A stretch of DNA of 64,000 bases from Winogradskyella marincola (lineage in GTDB: Bacteria; Bacteroidota; Bacteroidia; Flavobacteriales; Flavobacteriaceae): positions 124,001 through 188,000 of the forward strand of contig NZ_JARSBN010000006.1 of assembly GCF_029624125.1 (NCBI RefSeq). Reading direction: 5' to 3'. The translations under genes were made by a program, and so were the position numbers. How positions within the stretch are numbered: the stretch's first letter is position 1; each line of letters starts with the position of its first letter. This document shows positions 33,334 through 42,081 of the stretch, piece after piece. Below the pieces are notes generated by a model that saw only the letters and a program-made list of their open reading frames with translations, ran no database searches and had not been told where the DNA came from.

Positions 33334-33981
33334 ATGATAAGTGTAATAACTGGAGACATTATAAACTCCAGAAGTGTAGTAGACCAAAATTTGTGGCTAC
33401 AACCACTAAAGCAAGCTTTAGATTTTGTAACTAAAGACGCTTCTCGATATGAAATTTTTAGAGGAGATAGTTTTCAGTTAGAAATTGAAGATGCTAAAAC
33501 AACTTTCAAAAAAGCTATATATATTAAGGCTTGTATAAAATCTATAAAAGGTTTTGATGTAAGGTTAGCCATTGGTTTAGGACATAAAACTTACAATGCT
33601 CAAGGAGTATCAGAATCTAACGGTCCTGTTTATTTAAATTCTGGTAGTATGCTAGATGCTATGAAACAGAATAAAATTAATCTTAGCCTAAAGTCTGATA
33701 TAAAAAATGAGTCTTCAGATTATAACTTTGATACAATTTTTAATTTGTATTTTAGGTTTGCCAGTATAATAATGGACAACTGGACAGTAAATTCTGCTGA
33801 AGCCGTAAAGCTATTAATAGAAACAGATTATGGCAACCAAAAAGAAATTGCTAAACAAATAGGCATTAATCAAGATGCTGTAAGCAAACGTTTAACACGC
33901 GCAAATATTGATGAAATCCTTGAACTAAATAACCTATACGAAAAACACATAACAGCACTAACCACTAAAAATCTAAGCTAA
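33334..33981 (+). CDS. SatD-like protein with C-terminal helix-turn-helix
   Basis: 215 residues. The N-terminus MISVITGDIINSRSV, then YEIFRGDSFQLEIED and VRLAIGLGH, look like the SatD family (named from an acid-tolerance operon of Streptococcus mutans). The C-terminal 60 residues contain a helix-turn-helix: YGNQKEIAKQIGINQDAVSKRLTRANIDEI. It may be a nucleotide- or ligand-sensing regulator of the DUF3307 gene directly downstream (2-base gap) and of itself through the direct repeats. Confidence 0.75.
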   Translation: MISVITGDIINSRSVVDQNLWLQPLKQALDFVTKDASRYEIFRGDSFQLEIEDAKTTFKKAIYIKACIKSIKGFDVRLAIGLGHKTYNAQGVSESNGPVYLNSGSMLDAMKQNKINLSLKSDIKNESSDYNFDTIFNLYFRFASIIMDNWTVNSAEAVKLLIETDYGNQKEIAKQIGINQDAVSKRLTRANIDEILELNNLYEKHITALTTKNLS

Positions 33982-33983
33982 AG

Positions 33984-34700
33984 ATGGCGCTAATTCTTTT
34001 AAAACTTTTTCTCGCTCATATTCTTGGTGATTTTTTTCTTCAACCTAAAAAATGGGTAAAGGACAAAGAAAAAAAGAAATTAAAATCTAAATGGTTATAT
34101 GTACACATAGCTGTTCATATCGCTTTAATGCTTCTTTTGGTCTGGGATTTTTCGTATTGGTTATTAATTCTACTTGTAGGTATTTCTCACTTTAGCATTG
34201 ATGCTCTTAAACTCATACTTCAGAAAAAAAAGACGAAGCGTTTTTACTTTTTTGCAGATCAGGTTTTTCATGTTATAGCTATATTTCTTATTACCGCAGC
34301 AATGTTTTATGATGATGTAGCGCCTTCATTATCGATAAGCACCTCTGCGCTGCTCTTAGTAATTTGTCTGGCTTTTTTAACACAACCAACTTCAATAATT
34401 ATGAAAACCATTTTTTCAAAATGGGATATTTCAAAATATACTGAGGATAACGAATCTTTAGAAGATGCAGGTAAATACATTGGTATTTTAGAAAGATTGC
34501 TAGTTTTTATCTTCATTATTGTAGGTCATTGGGAAGCTGTTGGTTTTTTAATTACAGCAAAATCGGTATTTAGATTTGGCGATTTAACTTCTACTAAAGA
34601 GCGAAAACTTACAGAATACATTTTAATAGGTACGTTAATTAGTTTTGGTATCGCTATAGTCGTTAGCCTAATATTTTTAAATTTAAAATCTTATGTATAA
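33984..34700 (+). CDS. DUF3307 multispan membrane protein
   Basis: 238 residues with about seven hydrophobic helices. The N-terminal LLKLFLAHILGDFFLQPKKWV motif, with His, Gly-Asp and Gln in the first helix, is the DUF3307 hallmark, followed by HIAVHIALMLLL and GISHFSIDALKLIL. The many His and Asp in membrane helices suggest an enzyme or transporter with metal or proton chemistry, but no function is established. It is coupled with the SatD-like gene and overlaps the thioesterase start by 8 bases. Confidence 0.82.
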   Translation: MALILLKLFLAHILGDFFLQPKKWVKDKEKKKLKSKWLYVHIAVHIALMLLLVWDFSYWLLILLVGISHFSIDALKLILQKKKTKRFYFFADQVFHVIAIFLITAAMFYDDVAPSLSISTSALLLVICLAFLTQPTSIIMKTIFSKWDISKYTEDNESLEDAGKYIGILERLLVFIFIIVGHWEAVGFLITAKSVFRFGDLTSTKERKLTEYILIGTLISFGIAIVVSLIFLNLKSYV

Positions 34701-35238
34701 AACGGTCGATTCTTCAAGGGTAAGCATATCTCAACTTATGCAACCTTCACATTCTAATTTTAGTGGTAAAATTCATGGAGGATACATTCTTAACTTAATG
34801 GACCAAATTGCTTTTGCTTGTGCTTCTAAACATTCTGGAAGTTACTGTGTAACTGCATCTGTTGATACTGTAGATTTTATAAACCCTATTGAAGTTGGCG
34901 AATTAGTAACCATGAAAGCTTCGGTAAACTATGTTGGCTCTACATCAATGGTTGTTGGTATTAGAGTTGAGTCTGAAAACATTCAGACTAGTGTAAAAAA
35001 GCACTGTAACTCTTCTTATTTTACAATGGTTGCAAAAGACGATGATGGCAAACCTAAAAAAGTTCCTGGTCTTATTGTAAATGACAAAAATGAAGTAAAA
35101 CGATTCTTGAAAGCTATAAAAAGAATGAACACCAAGCATCAGCGAAAAACTGAATTTGATAGCATTAATTTTTCGTTAGAAAATTATATTGATCAACTAG
35201 AAGGTTATCGTGTAAAGGTTGAACTTCCTGAGCATTAA
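34693..35238 (+). CDS. Acyl-CoA thioesterase of the hotdog fold, extended
   Basis: 181 residues: one hotdog domain with LMQPSHSNFSGKIHGGYILNLMDQIAFACASKHSG (about 14-50), DTVDFINPIEVGELVTMKASVNYVGSTSMVV and a C-terminal extension of about 50 residues that ends in VKVELPEH. It is of the BACH/YciA type like the protein at 24443, but with the longer tail. The start overlaps the DUF3307 gene by 8 bases, so the three genes 33334-35238 form one unit. Confidence 0.9.
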   Translation: MYKTVDSSRVSISQLMQPSHSNFSGKIHGGYILNLMDQIAFACASKHSGSYCVTASVDTVDFINPIEVGELVTMKASVNYVGSTSMVVGIRVESENIQTSVKKHCNSSYFTMVAKDDDGKPKKVPGLIVNDKNEVKRFLKAIKRMNTKHQRKTEFDSINFSLENYIDQLEGYRVKVELPEH

Positions 35239-35246
35239 AAACTAAT

Positions 35247-35279
35247 AAAAAAAAGCCATTTCGTTTTAAGGAAATGACT
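35247..35279 (-). terminator. Terminator of the short T9SS gene
   Basis: On the minus strand AGTCATTTC pairs with GAAATGGCT using one G-U pair and is followed by eight T. On the plus strand the same position would be an A-C mismatch, so minus-strand use is favoured. Confidence 0.7.
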
Positions 35280-35303
35280 TTAACTTATAAGTGCTTTGTA
35301 TTT

Positions 35304-35690
35304 TTATTGCTTAATAAATCTTTTGGTCTGTGAGGTTTTTCCATCAGAGACCTTAACTAAATAAACTCCACTTTTCCAACTAGACACATTTACAGAAGAG
35401 GCTAACTTAGTAATCGTTCCTTTGTGTACACGCTTACCCAAAACATCAAATACTTCTATACTTGCTTCATCTGTCCCTTTTGGTAATGTTACATTTAACT
35501 TATTTTTTGCTGGATTTGGAGAGATAACAAATTCTAAATCTTCCTGATCAATTGTCTGAAACACATCTATTACATTCAATTCTGTAATACAATCATGACA
35601 ATCAAACTCTATCCAACGTCTATCCTCTTCTCCAGCATGGGAAAAATTAAGAAATAGACAAAAGGAAAATAATAGTAAAGCTCTTTTCAT
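35304..35690 (-). CDS. Very short T9SS type A sorting-domain protein
   Basis: 128 residues: a signal peptide to about residue 19 (SHAGEE), about 30 intervening residues that contain FDCHDC, then a complete T9SS type A domain (FVISPNPAKNKLNVTLPKG, IEVFDVLGKRVHKG, WKSGVYLVKVSDGKTSQTKRFIKQ; about residues 53-128). After signal peptide and sorting domain are removed, just a peptide with two Cys is left, so it may be a secreted peptide, a disulfide-bearing tag or a remnant of a larger gene. It has its own terminator. Confidence 0.8.
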   Translation of the reverse strand: MKRALLLFSFCLFLNFSHAGEEDRRWIEFDCHDCITELNVIDVFQTIDQEDLEFVISPNPAKNKLNVTLPKGTDEASIEVFDVLGKRVHKGTITKLASSVNVSSWKSGVYLVKVSDGKTSQTKRFIKQ

Positions 35691-35755
35691 GAATTATGTT
35701 TTAAGCTAAGTTACAAATTTATTTGATATCTTTTTTTATATTCAAAAATCAGACC

Positions 35756-35788
35756 AAAAAAAAACCGCGAATTAAATCGCGGTTTTTT
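35756..35788 (-). terminator. Terminator of carB
   Basis: AAAACCGCGA and TCGCGGTTTT pair around ATTAAA, with T runs on either side; it starts 3 bases after the carB stop on the minus strand. Confidence 0.9.
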
Positions 35789-35790
35789 AA

Positions 35791-38643
35791 TTATTTACTC
35801 AAATACATTTTTCGTCTTGAATATAAATCGTAGAATTCATCATCTTTAAGACTTTCAATGAATAAGATACTTTCTCCGGTACTTTTCATTTCTGGTCCTA
35901 ATTTCTTATTTACATTTGGAAACTTATTAAAAGAGAAAACTGGCTGTTTTATTGCATAACCTTTTAATTGAGGGTTAAATTCAAAGTCCGTTACTTTATT
36001 CTCTCCTAACATTACCTTGGTTGCATAGTTTACATAAGGCTCTTTGTAAGCCTTAGCTATAAATGGCACTGTACGAGATGCTCTTGGGTTTGCTTCAATG
36101 ATATAAACCGTATCATCTTTAATAGCAAACTGAATATTGATTAAACCAACCGTATTAAGCGCTAATGCAATTTTCTTAGTATGATCTTTTATTTGCTGCA
36201 TTACAAACTCACCAAGATTAAATGGTGGTAATGTTGCATTACTATCACCAGAGTGAATACCACATGGTTCAATATGCTCCATTATACCAATAATGTACAC
36301 ATTTTCACCATCACAAATCGCATCAGCTTCTGCTTCTATTGCGCCATCTAAATAGTGGTCTAATAAAAGTTTATTTCCTGGTATAGATTTTAAAAGATCT
36401 ATAACATGCTCTTCTAATTCTTGTTTGTTAATTACAATCTTCATGCCTTGTCCACCAAGTACATAAGAAGGTCTTACCAAAATAGGGAAGTCTAATACAT
36501 CTGCAATTGCTAAAGCTTCGTCTGCTGTTTCGGCTACATCAAATTTTGGATAAGGAATGTTGTTTTCTTTTAATAAAGTTGAAAAACTTCCTCTGTCTTC
36601 CGCTAAATCTAAAGACTGGAAACTTGTTCCCATAATCTTTACACCATAACGCTCTAATTTTTCTGCTAGCTTTAAAGCAGTTTGTCCACCAAGCTGTACT
36701 ATAACACCTTCTGGTTTTTCATGCTGAATGATATCGTAGATATGTTCCCAGAATACAGGTTCAAAATATAATTTGTCTGCAATATCAAAATCTGTAGAAA
36801 CAGTTTCTGGGTTACAGTTAATCATGATGGTTTCGTAACCACATTCTGATGCTGCTAGTACACCATGTACACAACAATAATCGAACTCAATACCTTGTCC
36901 AATACGGTTTGGACCAGAGCCTAATACAATGATTTTCTTCTTATCTGTAACAACGCTTTCGTTAGCTACAGAAACTTGTCCGTCTGCAGTTTCTACTTCA
37001 CTCTCAAATGTAGAATAGTAATATGGTGTTTGTGCCTTAAACTCAGCAGCACATGTATCTACAAGTTTATAAACACGGTTTATTTTAAGCTCTCTACGTT
37101 TGTTATAAACTTCACTTTCTAAACACTTAAGCATGTGTGCAATCTGACGGTCACCATACCCTTTTTGCTTAGCTTCAAGTAGTAATTCTCTATCGATAGA
37201 GTCTATTGAGTACGTAGAAATTTCTTTTTCTAACTGGAATAACTCTTCGTATTGCTTTAAGAACCACATGTCTATTTTAGTGATTTCGTGAATACGACTT
37301 AATGGAATTCCCATTTGTATAGCATCATACAATACAAAGACACGATCCCAACTTGCATTGGTAAGCTTGTCTATAATTTGATCGTAGTTCTTATAACCTT
37401 TACCATCTGCACCTAAACCATTACGTTTTATTTCTAATGATTGCGTCGCTTTATGCAATGCTTCTTGGAACGAACGTCCAATTCCCATAACCTCACCTAC
37501 AGCTTTCATTTGAAGACCTAAAGTTCTGTCTGACCCTTCAAACTTATCAAAATTCCAACGTGGTATTTTTACAATAACGTAATCTAAAGTTGGTTCAAAT
37601 AAAGCAGATGTAGATTTTGTAATCTGATTACTTAACTCATCCAATGTATAACCTAAAGCTAACTTCGCCGCAATTTTTGCAATTGGATAACCTGTTGCTT
37701 TACTTGCTAATGCAGAAGAACGCGATACACGTGGATTAATCTCAATAGCAATGATTTCTTCTTCCTCATCCGGACTTACTGCAAACTGTACGTTACAACC
37801 ACCTGCAAAATCTCCAATACTACGCATCATATGAATTGCCATATCACGCATTTTTTGGAATGTCTTATCAGATAAGGTCATTGCTGGTGCTACCGTTATA
37901 GAGTCTCCTGTATGAATACCCATAGGATCCATATTCTCTATAGTACAAATAATAACAACGTTATCGTTTTTATCTCTAAGAAGTTCTAACTCGTACTCTT
38001 TCCATCCCATCATGGCTTTATCAATCATCACCTCATGTATTGGTGAGATTTCTAAACCTCTGGTTAAGGCCTCATCAAACTCTTTTTCGTCATATACGAT
38101 TGAAGCACCTGCTCCACCAAGTGTAAAAGAAGCTCTAATACATAAAGGAAAACCAAACTCTTGAGCTATTTCTTTTCCTTTTAAGAAAGAAGTAGCAGTA
38201 GCTTGTGGTGCCATACCCACACCAATCTCCAGCATTAATTCTCTAAATTTCTCTCTGTCTTCAGTAATGTTAATAGCATCTATATTAACACCTATAATTT
38301 CTACTCCAAAATCTTCCCAAATTCCTTTTTCATCTGCTTCAATACAAAGATTAAGAGCTGTTTGTCCACCCATTGTAGGCAGTACTGCATCTATATGAGG
38401 ATGCTCTTTTAAAATCTTAACAATAGATTTTGTAGTTAACGGCAACAGGTAAACATGATCTGCCATTGCAGGATCTGTCATAATAGTTGCTGGGTTAGAA
38501 TTTATAAGAATTGTTTCTATTCCATCCTCACGTAATGAGCGTAACGCCTGAGAACCAGAGTAGTCAAATTCGCAAGCCTGACCGATAATGATTGGGCCAG
38601 AACCAATTAATAAAATAGATTTAATGTTTTTGTTTTTAGGCAT
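35791..38643 (-). CDS. carB: Carbamoyl phosphate synthase large subunit, without allosteric domain
   Basis: CarB makes carbamoyl phosphate from bicarbonate, ATP and glutamine-derived ammonia for arginine and pyrimidine synthesis. Two ATP-grasp halves are complete: the first opens with KSILLIGSGPIIIGQACEFDYSG and the second with KIIVLGSGPNRIGQGIEFDYCC (about 563-584), each followed by an EINPR- or EANPR-type motif. The chain stops at 950 residues, about 120 shorter than E. coli CarB, so the C-terminal MGS-like domain that binds UMP, IMP and ornithine is missing. carA is not in the window. Confidence 0.95.
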   Translation of the reverse strand: MPKNKNIKSILLIGSGPIIIGQACEFDYSGSQALRSLREDGIETILINSNPATIMTDPAMADHVYLLPLTTKSIVKILKEHPHIDAVLPTMGGQTALNLCIEADEKGIWEDFGVEIIGVNIDAINITEDREKFRELMLEIGVGMAPQATATSFLKGKEIAQEFGFPLCIRASFTLGGAGASIVYDEKEFDEALTRGLEISPIHEVMIDKAMMGWKEYELELLRDKNDNVVIICTIENMDPMGIHTGDSITVAPAMTLSDKTFQKMRDMAIHMMRSIGDFAGGCNVQFAVSPDEEEEIIAIEINPRVSRSSALASKATGYPIAKIAAKLALGYTLDELSNQITKSTSALFEPTLDYVIVKIPRWNFDKFEGSDRTLGLQMKAVGEVMGIGRSFQEALHKATQSLEIKRNGLGADGKGYKNYDQIIDKLTNASWDRVFVLYDAIQMGIPLSRIHEITKIDMWFLKQYEELFQLEKEISTYSIDSIDRELLLEAKQKGYGDRQIAHMLKCLESEVYNKRRELKINRVYKLVDTCAAEFKAQTPYYYSTFESEVETADGQVSVANESVVTDKKKIIVLGSGPNRIGQGIEFDYCCVHGVLAASECGYETIMINCNPETVSTDFDIADKLYFEPVFWEHIYDIIQHEKPEGVIVQLGGQTALKLAEKLERYGVKIMGTSFQSLDLAEDRGSFSTLLKENNIPYPKFDVAETADEALAIADVLDFPILVRPSYVLGGQGMKIVINKQELEEHVIDLLKSIPGNKLLLDHYLDGAIEAEADAICDGENVYIIGIMEHIEPCGIHSGDSNATLPPFNLGEFVMQQIKDHTKKIALALNTVGLINIQFAIKDDTVYIIEANPRASRTVPFIAKAYKEPYVNYATKVMLGENKVTDFEFNPQLKGYAIKQPVFSFNKFPNVNKKLGPEMKSTGESILFIESLKDDEFYDLYSRRKMYLSK

Positions 38644-38662
38644 GAGATTGTCTTTTGGTTTG

Positions 38663-38670
38663 CAAAAATA
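38663..38670 (-). promoter_or_regulatory. -7 box of carB
   Basis: TATTTTTG on the minus strand matches TAnnTTTG, 19 bases before the carB ATG. Confidence 0.5.
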
Positions 38671-38684
38671 AATATCGATTGGGT

Positions 38685-38722
38685 ATAAAAAAAGGCGTTA
38701 CACCTAAGTAACACCTTTAAAA
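38685..38722 (-). terminator. Terminator of rpmH
   Basis: On the minus strand AAAGGTGTTAC pairs with GTAACGCCTTT (one G-U pair) around a short loop and is followed by a T run, 20 bases past the rpmH stop. Confidence 0.8.
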
Positions 38723-38741
38723 TATTAACAATTGTTAATCA

Positions 38742-38903
38742 TTATTTTTTATGTCTTAATTCTGAAGATACAGACAATTTCTTTCTTCCTTTAGCTCTTC
38801 TACGTGCTAAAACTTTTCTTCCGTTAACAGAAGCCATTCTTTCTCTGAAACCGTGCTTGTTTCTTCTCTTTCTTTTTGACGGTTGAAACGTTCTTTTTGG
38901 CAT
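38742..38903 (-). CDS. rpmH: 50S ribosomal protein L34
   Basis: 53 residues beginning [19 protein letters not shown] and continuing [25 protein letters not shown], which is diagnostic for L34, a small basic protein of the large subunit. Too short for many gene callers. It has its own -7 box (38970-38977) and a terminator. The usual partner rnpA is not next to it; carB lies downstream on the same strand but is separated by the terminator. Confidence 0.97.
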   Translation of the reverse strand: MPKRTFQPSKRKRRNKHGFRERMASVNGRKVLARRRAKGRKKLSVSSELRHKK

Positions 38904-38969
38904 TGTCTTATATTTTTAAAATCCTGAATTCTTAAATTAATCGTTGATGGTTCTTTCAAAAACCGGGTG

Positions 38970-38977
38970 CAAATATA
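38970..38977 (-). promoter_or_regulatory. -7 box of rpmH
   Basis: TATATTTG on the minus strand, 66 bases before the rpmH start, matches TAnnTTTG. Confidence 0.55.
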
Positions 38978-39033
38978 CAACAAGTTTTTGCTTTAGCAAG
39001 TACTATTTTCAAAAAAATTTTATTTGTTTTTAT

Positions 39034-39041
39034 TACCTTTG
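39034..39041 (+). promoter_or_regulatory. -7 box of the TPR membrane protein gene
   Basis: TACCTTTG matches TAnnTTTG, 26 bases before the ATG at 39068. Confidence 0.5.
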
Positions 39042-39067
39042 CTCACTTCAATATTTAAACCTTAAAA

Positions 39068-39646
39068 ATGTTCAATAAAAATATAAAATTAGTAATAGCT
39101 GCATTAATAATCGGATACGCCATATACCAGTTTACCGAAGGGTACATTGGTAATGGGATTATGTACTTATTACTTTCTACGATATTTATTTTCCTTTATT
39201 ATAAAAATGAAATGATTCTTTTAGCTTTCTTCAAATTGCGTAAGCAAGATTTTGAAGGTGCTAAAAAATGGTTAGATAAAATTAAAAATCCTGAAAGTTC
39301 TTTAGTAAAAAAACAGCAAGGGTATCTTAGCTACCTTAATGGTATTATGGTTTCTCAAACCAACATGAATGAGGCTGAAAAGCACTTTAAAAAAGCCATT
39401 ACTCTTGGGCTATCTATGGATCATGATTTGGCAATGGCAAAATTAAACTTAGCTGGTATTGCTTTTTCTAAACGCAAAAAACAAGAAGCTCAAAAATTAT
39501 TATCTGAAGCAGAAAAGCTTGACAAACGTAATATGCTTGCTGACCAAATAAAAATGATGAAGCAACAAATGAAAAAAGCTTCTATACCAAGACAACACTA
39601 CGGACAACCTACTTCTGCCAGACAAAATAGAAGAAGCCGTCGCTAA
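39068..39646 (+). CDS. Membrane-anchored TPR-like protein
   Basis: 192 residues: two membrane helices at about 7-24 and 30-55, then a cytoplasmic helical domain with TPR-like spacing (LRKQDFEGAKKWLDKI, KQQGYLSYLNGIMVS, NEAEKHFKKAITLGLSM, AMAKLNLAGIAFSKRKKQEAQKLL) and a basic tail rich in Arg and Gln. It may gather partner proteins at the inner membrane. It is convergent with the cardiolipin synthase gene, only 5 bases apart. Confidence 0.75.
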   Translation: MFNKNIKLVIAALIIGYAIYQFTEGYIGNGIMYLLLSTIFIFLYYKNEMILLAFFKLRKQDFEGAKKWLDKIKNPESSLVKKQQGYLSYLNGIMVSQTNMNEAEKHFKKAITLGLSMDHDLAMAKLNLAGIAFSKRKKQEAQKLLSEAEKLDKRNMLADQIKMMKQQMKKASIPRQHYGQPTSARQNRRSRR

Positions 39647-39651
39647 AAAAA

Positions 39652-41100
39652 TTATAATAATGGTGCTGCTAAACGCGCTAAAGCTTCTATAAGCTTGGTA
39701 GACTTTGCTCTTTTTTTCCATACATCTAGTTTTAACTGTGACGTATGCTCTAGATCTGAACTAAAAATCTGATTCAGTTCTTTGGCAAATGGCCTATCAT
39801 AAATTAAAGCATTGACTTCAAAGTTTATATTAAAACTTCTATAGTCCATATTTGCAGTGCCAACGGTACTAAAAACATCATCTATTACCATAGTTTTAGC
39901 ATGTACAAATCCTTTGGTATACTGATAAACCTCTACTCCTGCTTCAAGTAATTTTTCTAGATAAGAATTGGTAGCATATTCTGCAATCCAGGAATCTGAT
40001 TTTTTTGGCACAATTAGTTTTACTTCAATATTACTTCTTGCTGCTACTTGTAGTGCTGTTACAATCTCATCGTTAGGAATAAAGTAAGGTGTGGTAATAT
40101 GAATATATTTTTCTGCATTAGTGATGGCTACAAAAATAGATTCCATAATGTTAGACCAATCTGTATCCGGACCACTGGCTGCTATTTGTAATGCTACATC
40201 ATCTTTGCAATCATTTTCGGGAAAGTAGTCTTTTGAAATTTTTACGTTTTCTTCATTTGTAAAATCCCAAGTAGTAAAAAACAATATTTGAAGTTGCCTA
40301 ACAGCTTCACCAACTATTCTAATGTGTGTATCTCTCCAATATCTTGTATCGTTAGAATTAACATAGTTATCTGAGATATTTATACCACCAACATATCCTA
40401 TTTTCCCATCGATAATAGCAATTTTTCTATGATCTCTATAATTCATCTTTCCTGTAAATTTAGAGAAAAGTACAGGCATAAATTTACGCAGCTCTACTCC
40501 ACTGTCTTTTAGCTTGCGCTTCATTTTAGATGATATATCACTACCTACATCATCTATTACTATTTTAACTTTTATGCCTTCTTTTGCTTTATGGCATAAT
40601 ACGTCTAGAAACTTTGTCCCTATGGTATCATCTTTAATTATGAAATATTCAATATGTATATGATGCTTCGCATTGTTTAGATCTTCTAATAACAATTGCA
40701 TTTTTTTGTCACCATTCTTAATGAGTTTGACTTCATTTTTTACAGTGAGTTTAGACTTTTCACTATTATATAAAAGTCTAATAAGCTTTGATTTTTCATC
40801 AAGCAACTCATCTACACTTTCAATGGTCTTGATATCTAACTCTAGCTCTTTTTGTATTTGCTTTACAACAGACTGGTTTAAAACATGTTTTCTATTAAAA
40901 ATTTTAGACTTTCTGTATTCTTGTCCAAAGAGATAATATACAATGAGTCCTACAAAAGGAAAAACCAACAAAACAATAATGTAACTTAATGTCTTTGTTG
41001 GATTTATCTTTTTAAAAAGTACGGTAACTACTGCTGATGTCGCTAAGACATAGTTAAGTCCTATAAGTATTTGCCAAATATGTTCTTTTATGTATTCCAA
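39652..41100 (-). CDS. cls: Cardiolipin synthase (phospholipase D superfamily)
   Basis: 482 residues that condense two phosphatidylglycerols to cardiolipin at the inner membrane. Two N-terminal membrane helices (about 10-30 and 38-58, PLDc_N region with GLIVYYLFGQEYRK) precede two HKD motifs: YRDHRKIAIIDGKIGYVGGIN (about 222-242) and FVHAKTMVIDDVFSTVGTAN (about 396-415). Both motifs are intact. The lytic transglycosylase gene ends three bases upstream, so the two are probably co-transcribed. Confidence 0.94.
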   Translation of the reverse strand: MEYIKEHIWQILIGLNYVLATSAVVTVLFKKINPTKTLSYIIVLLVFPFVGLIVYYLFGQEYRKSKIFNRKHVLNQSVVKQIQKELELDIKTIESVDELLDEKSKLIRLLYNSEKSKLTVKNEVKLIKNGDKKMQLLLEDLNNAKHHIHIEYFIIKDDTIGTKFLDVLCHKAKEGIKVKIVIDDVGSDISSKMKRKLKDSGVELRKFMPVLFSKFTGKMNYRDHRKIAIIDGKIGYVGGINISDNYVNSNDTRYWRDTHIRIVGEAVRQLQILFFTTWDFTNEENVKISKDYFPENDCKDDVALQIAASGPDTDWSNIMESIFVAITNAEKYIHITTPYFIPNDEIVTALQVAARSNIEVKLIVPKKSDSWIAEYATNSYLEKLLEAGVEVYQYTKGFVHAKTMVIDDVFSTVGTANMDYRSFNINFEVNALIYDRPFAKELNQIFSSDLEHTSQLKLDVWKKRAKSTKLIEALARLAAPLL

Positions 41101-41103
41101 ATA

Positions 41104-42039
41104 TTAAGGCTGAACATTATAATACCCTTCCTTAGGAATTTCTATGGTGTATAGTTTTCGAGATTTGTTATTAAGATGTGGTTCTCTTAACCATGGGTTG
41201 TGAATCTTTAGTATTTTGTAGTTAATGCCAAATCGTTTTGCAAACTGAGAAAAGTCTGTAACTGCTGTATCTACCTCTACTTTGTATGTTGGTATATACT
41301 TGTATAAATGGCTTTTGTTGTAGTTAAATCCGTACTTAGAAGGATTGTTTAAAATTTCTTTTAATGCCACTATTCTAAACATATAACGACCTGTTTCTTC
41401 ACCTAAAAGCAAATCGTAATAATTACTTACTCCTTGTTCTTTTAATCGTCTAGAAATACCTGCATTACCTGCATTGTATGCTGCTGCTGCCAATGTCCAA
41501 GATCCAAGTTGCTCTTTGGCTTTTATTAAATATTTACAAGCAACCTCAGTTGCCATTTCTAGATTGTAGCGTTCATCTACATTATTATTAACTTCTAATC
41601 CATTTTCTCTACCTGTAGCTTTCATAATTTGCCAAAAACCTCTGGCACCTGCAGGTGATACAGCATTGGTTAAGCCACTTTCTATTACTGCCAAATACTT
41701 AAAATCATCAGGAACTCCATTCTTTTTTAATATTGGTTCTATAACAGGAAAATATTTCTGTGCTCTTTTAAACATAAGCAATCCGTTAGACTGCCAGTAA
41801 GTGTTAACCAAAAGCTCTCTGTCCATTCTTTCGTGTATGTCTGGGTTTTCTACAGGTATCTTTTCTCCTGCAAAGTTTAAGCCTTCTGGCATCTCCAAGG
41901 CATATACATTATAATCATTTACTAAAGGATCTTCTTTGCCTATAGTTTCGTCTGAAGGTGCTTTTTGCATAGAAAAAATAAATAATCCTGATACGCACAC
42001 AAGCCCTACTACTGCTAATATATTTTTTAAAGTCTTCAT
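41104..42039 (-). CDS. Lytic murein transglycosylase (MltD-like, without LysM)
   Basis: 311 residues. After an N-terminal signal or anchor (LAVVGLVCVSGLFIF) comes a Slt domain: DFKYLAVIESGLTNAVSPAGARGFWQIM (about 111-138) with the catalytic Glu in VIESGL, then WTLAAAAYNAGNAGISRRL. These enzymes cleave peptidoglycan with a 1,6-anhydro product. The tail (about 240-311) keeps the domain found in MltD homologues of Bacteroidota but has no LysM repeats, so wall binding must come from elsewhere. Confidence 0.92.
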   Translation of the reverse strand: MKTLKNILAVVGLVCVSGLFIFSMQKAPSDETIGKEDPLVNDYNVYALEMPEGLNFAGEKIPVENPDIHERMDRELLVNTYWQSNGLLMFKRAQKYFPVIEPILKKNGVPDDFKYLAVIESGLTNAVSPAGARGFWQIMKATGRENGLEVNNNVDERYNLEMATEVACKYLIKAKEQLGSWTLAAAAYNAGNAGISRRLKEQGVSNYYDLLLGEETGRYMFRIVALKEILNNPSKYGFNYNKSHLYKYIPTYKVEVDTAVTDFSQFAKRFGINYKILKIHNPWLREPHLNNKSRKLYTIEIPKEGYYNVQP

Positions 42040-42081
42040 ACTATTATTTTTTTATAAATGTAAGTAATAAACCGTTCTCTT

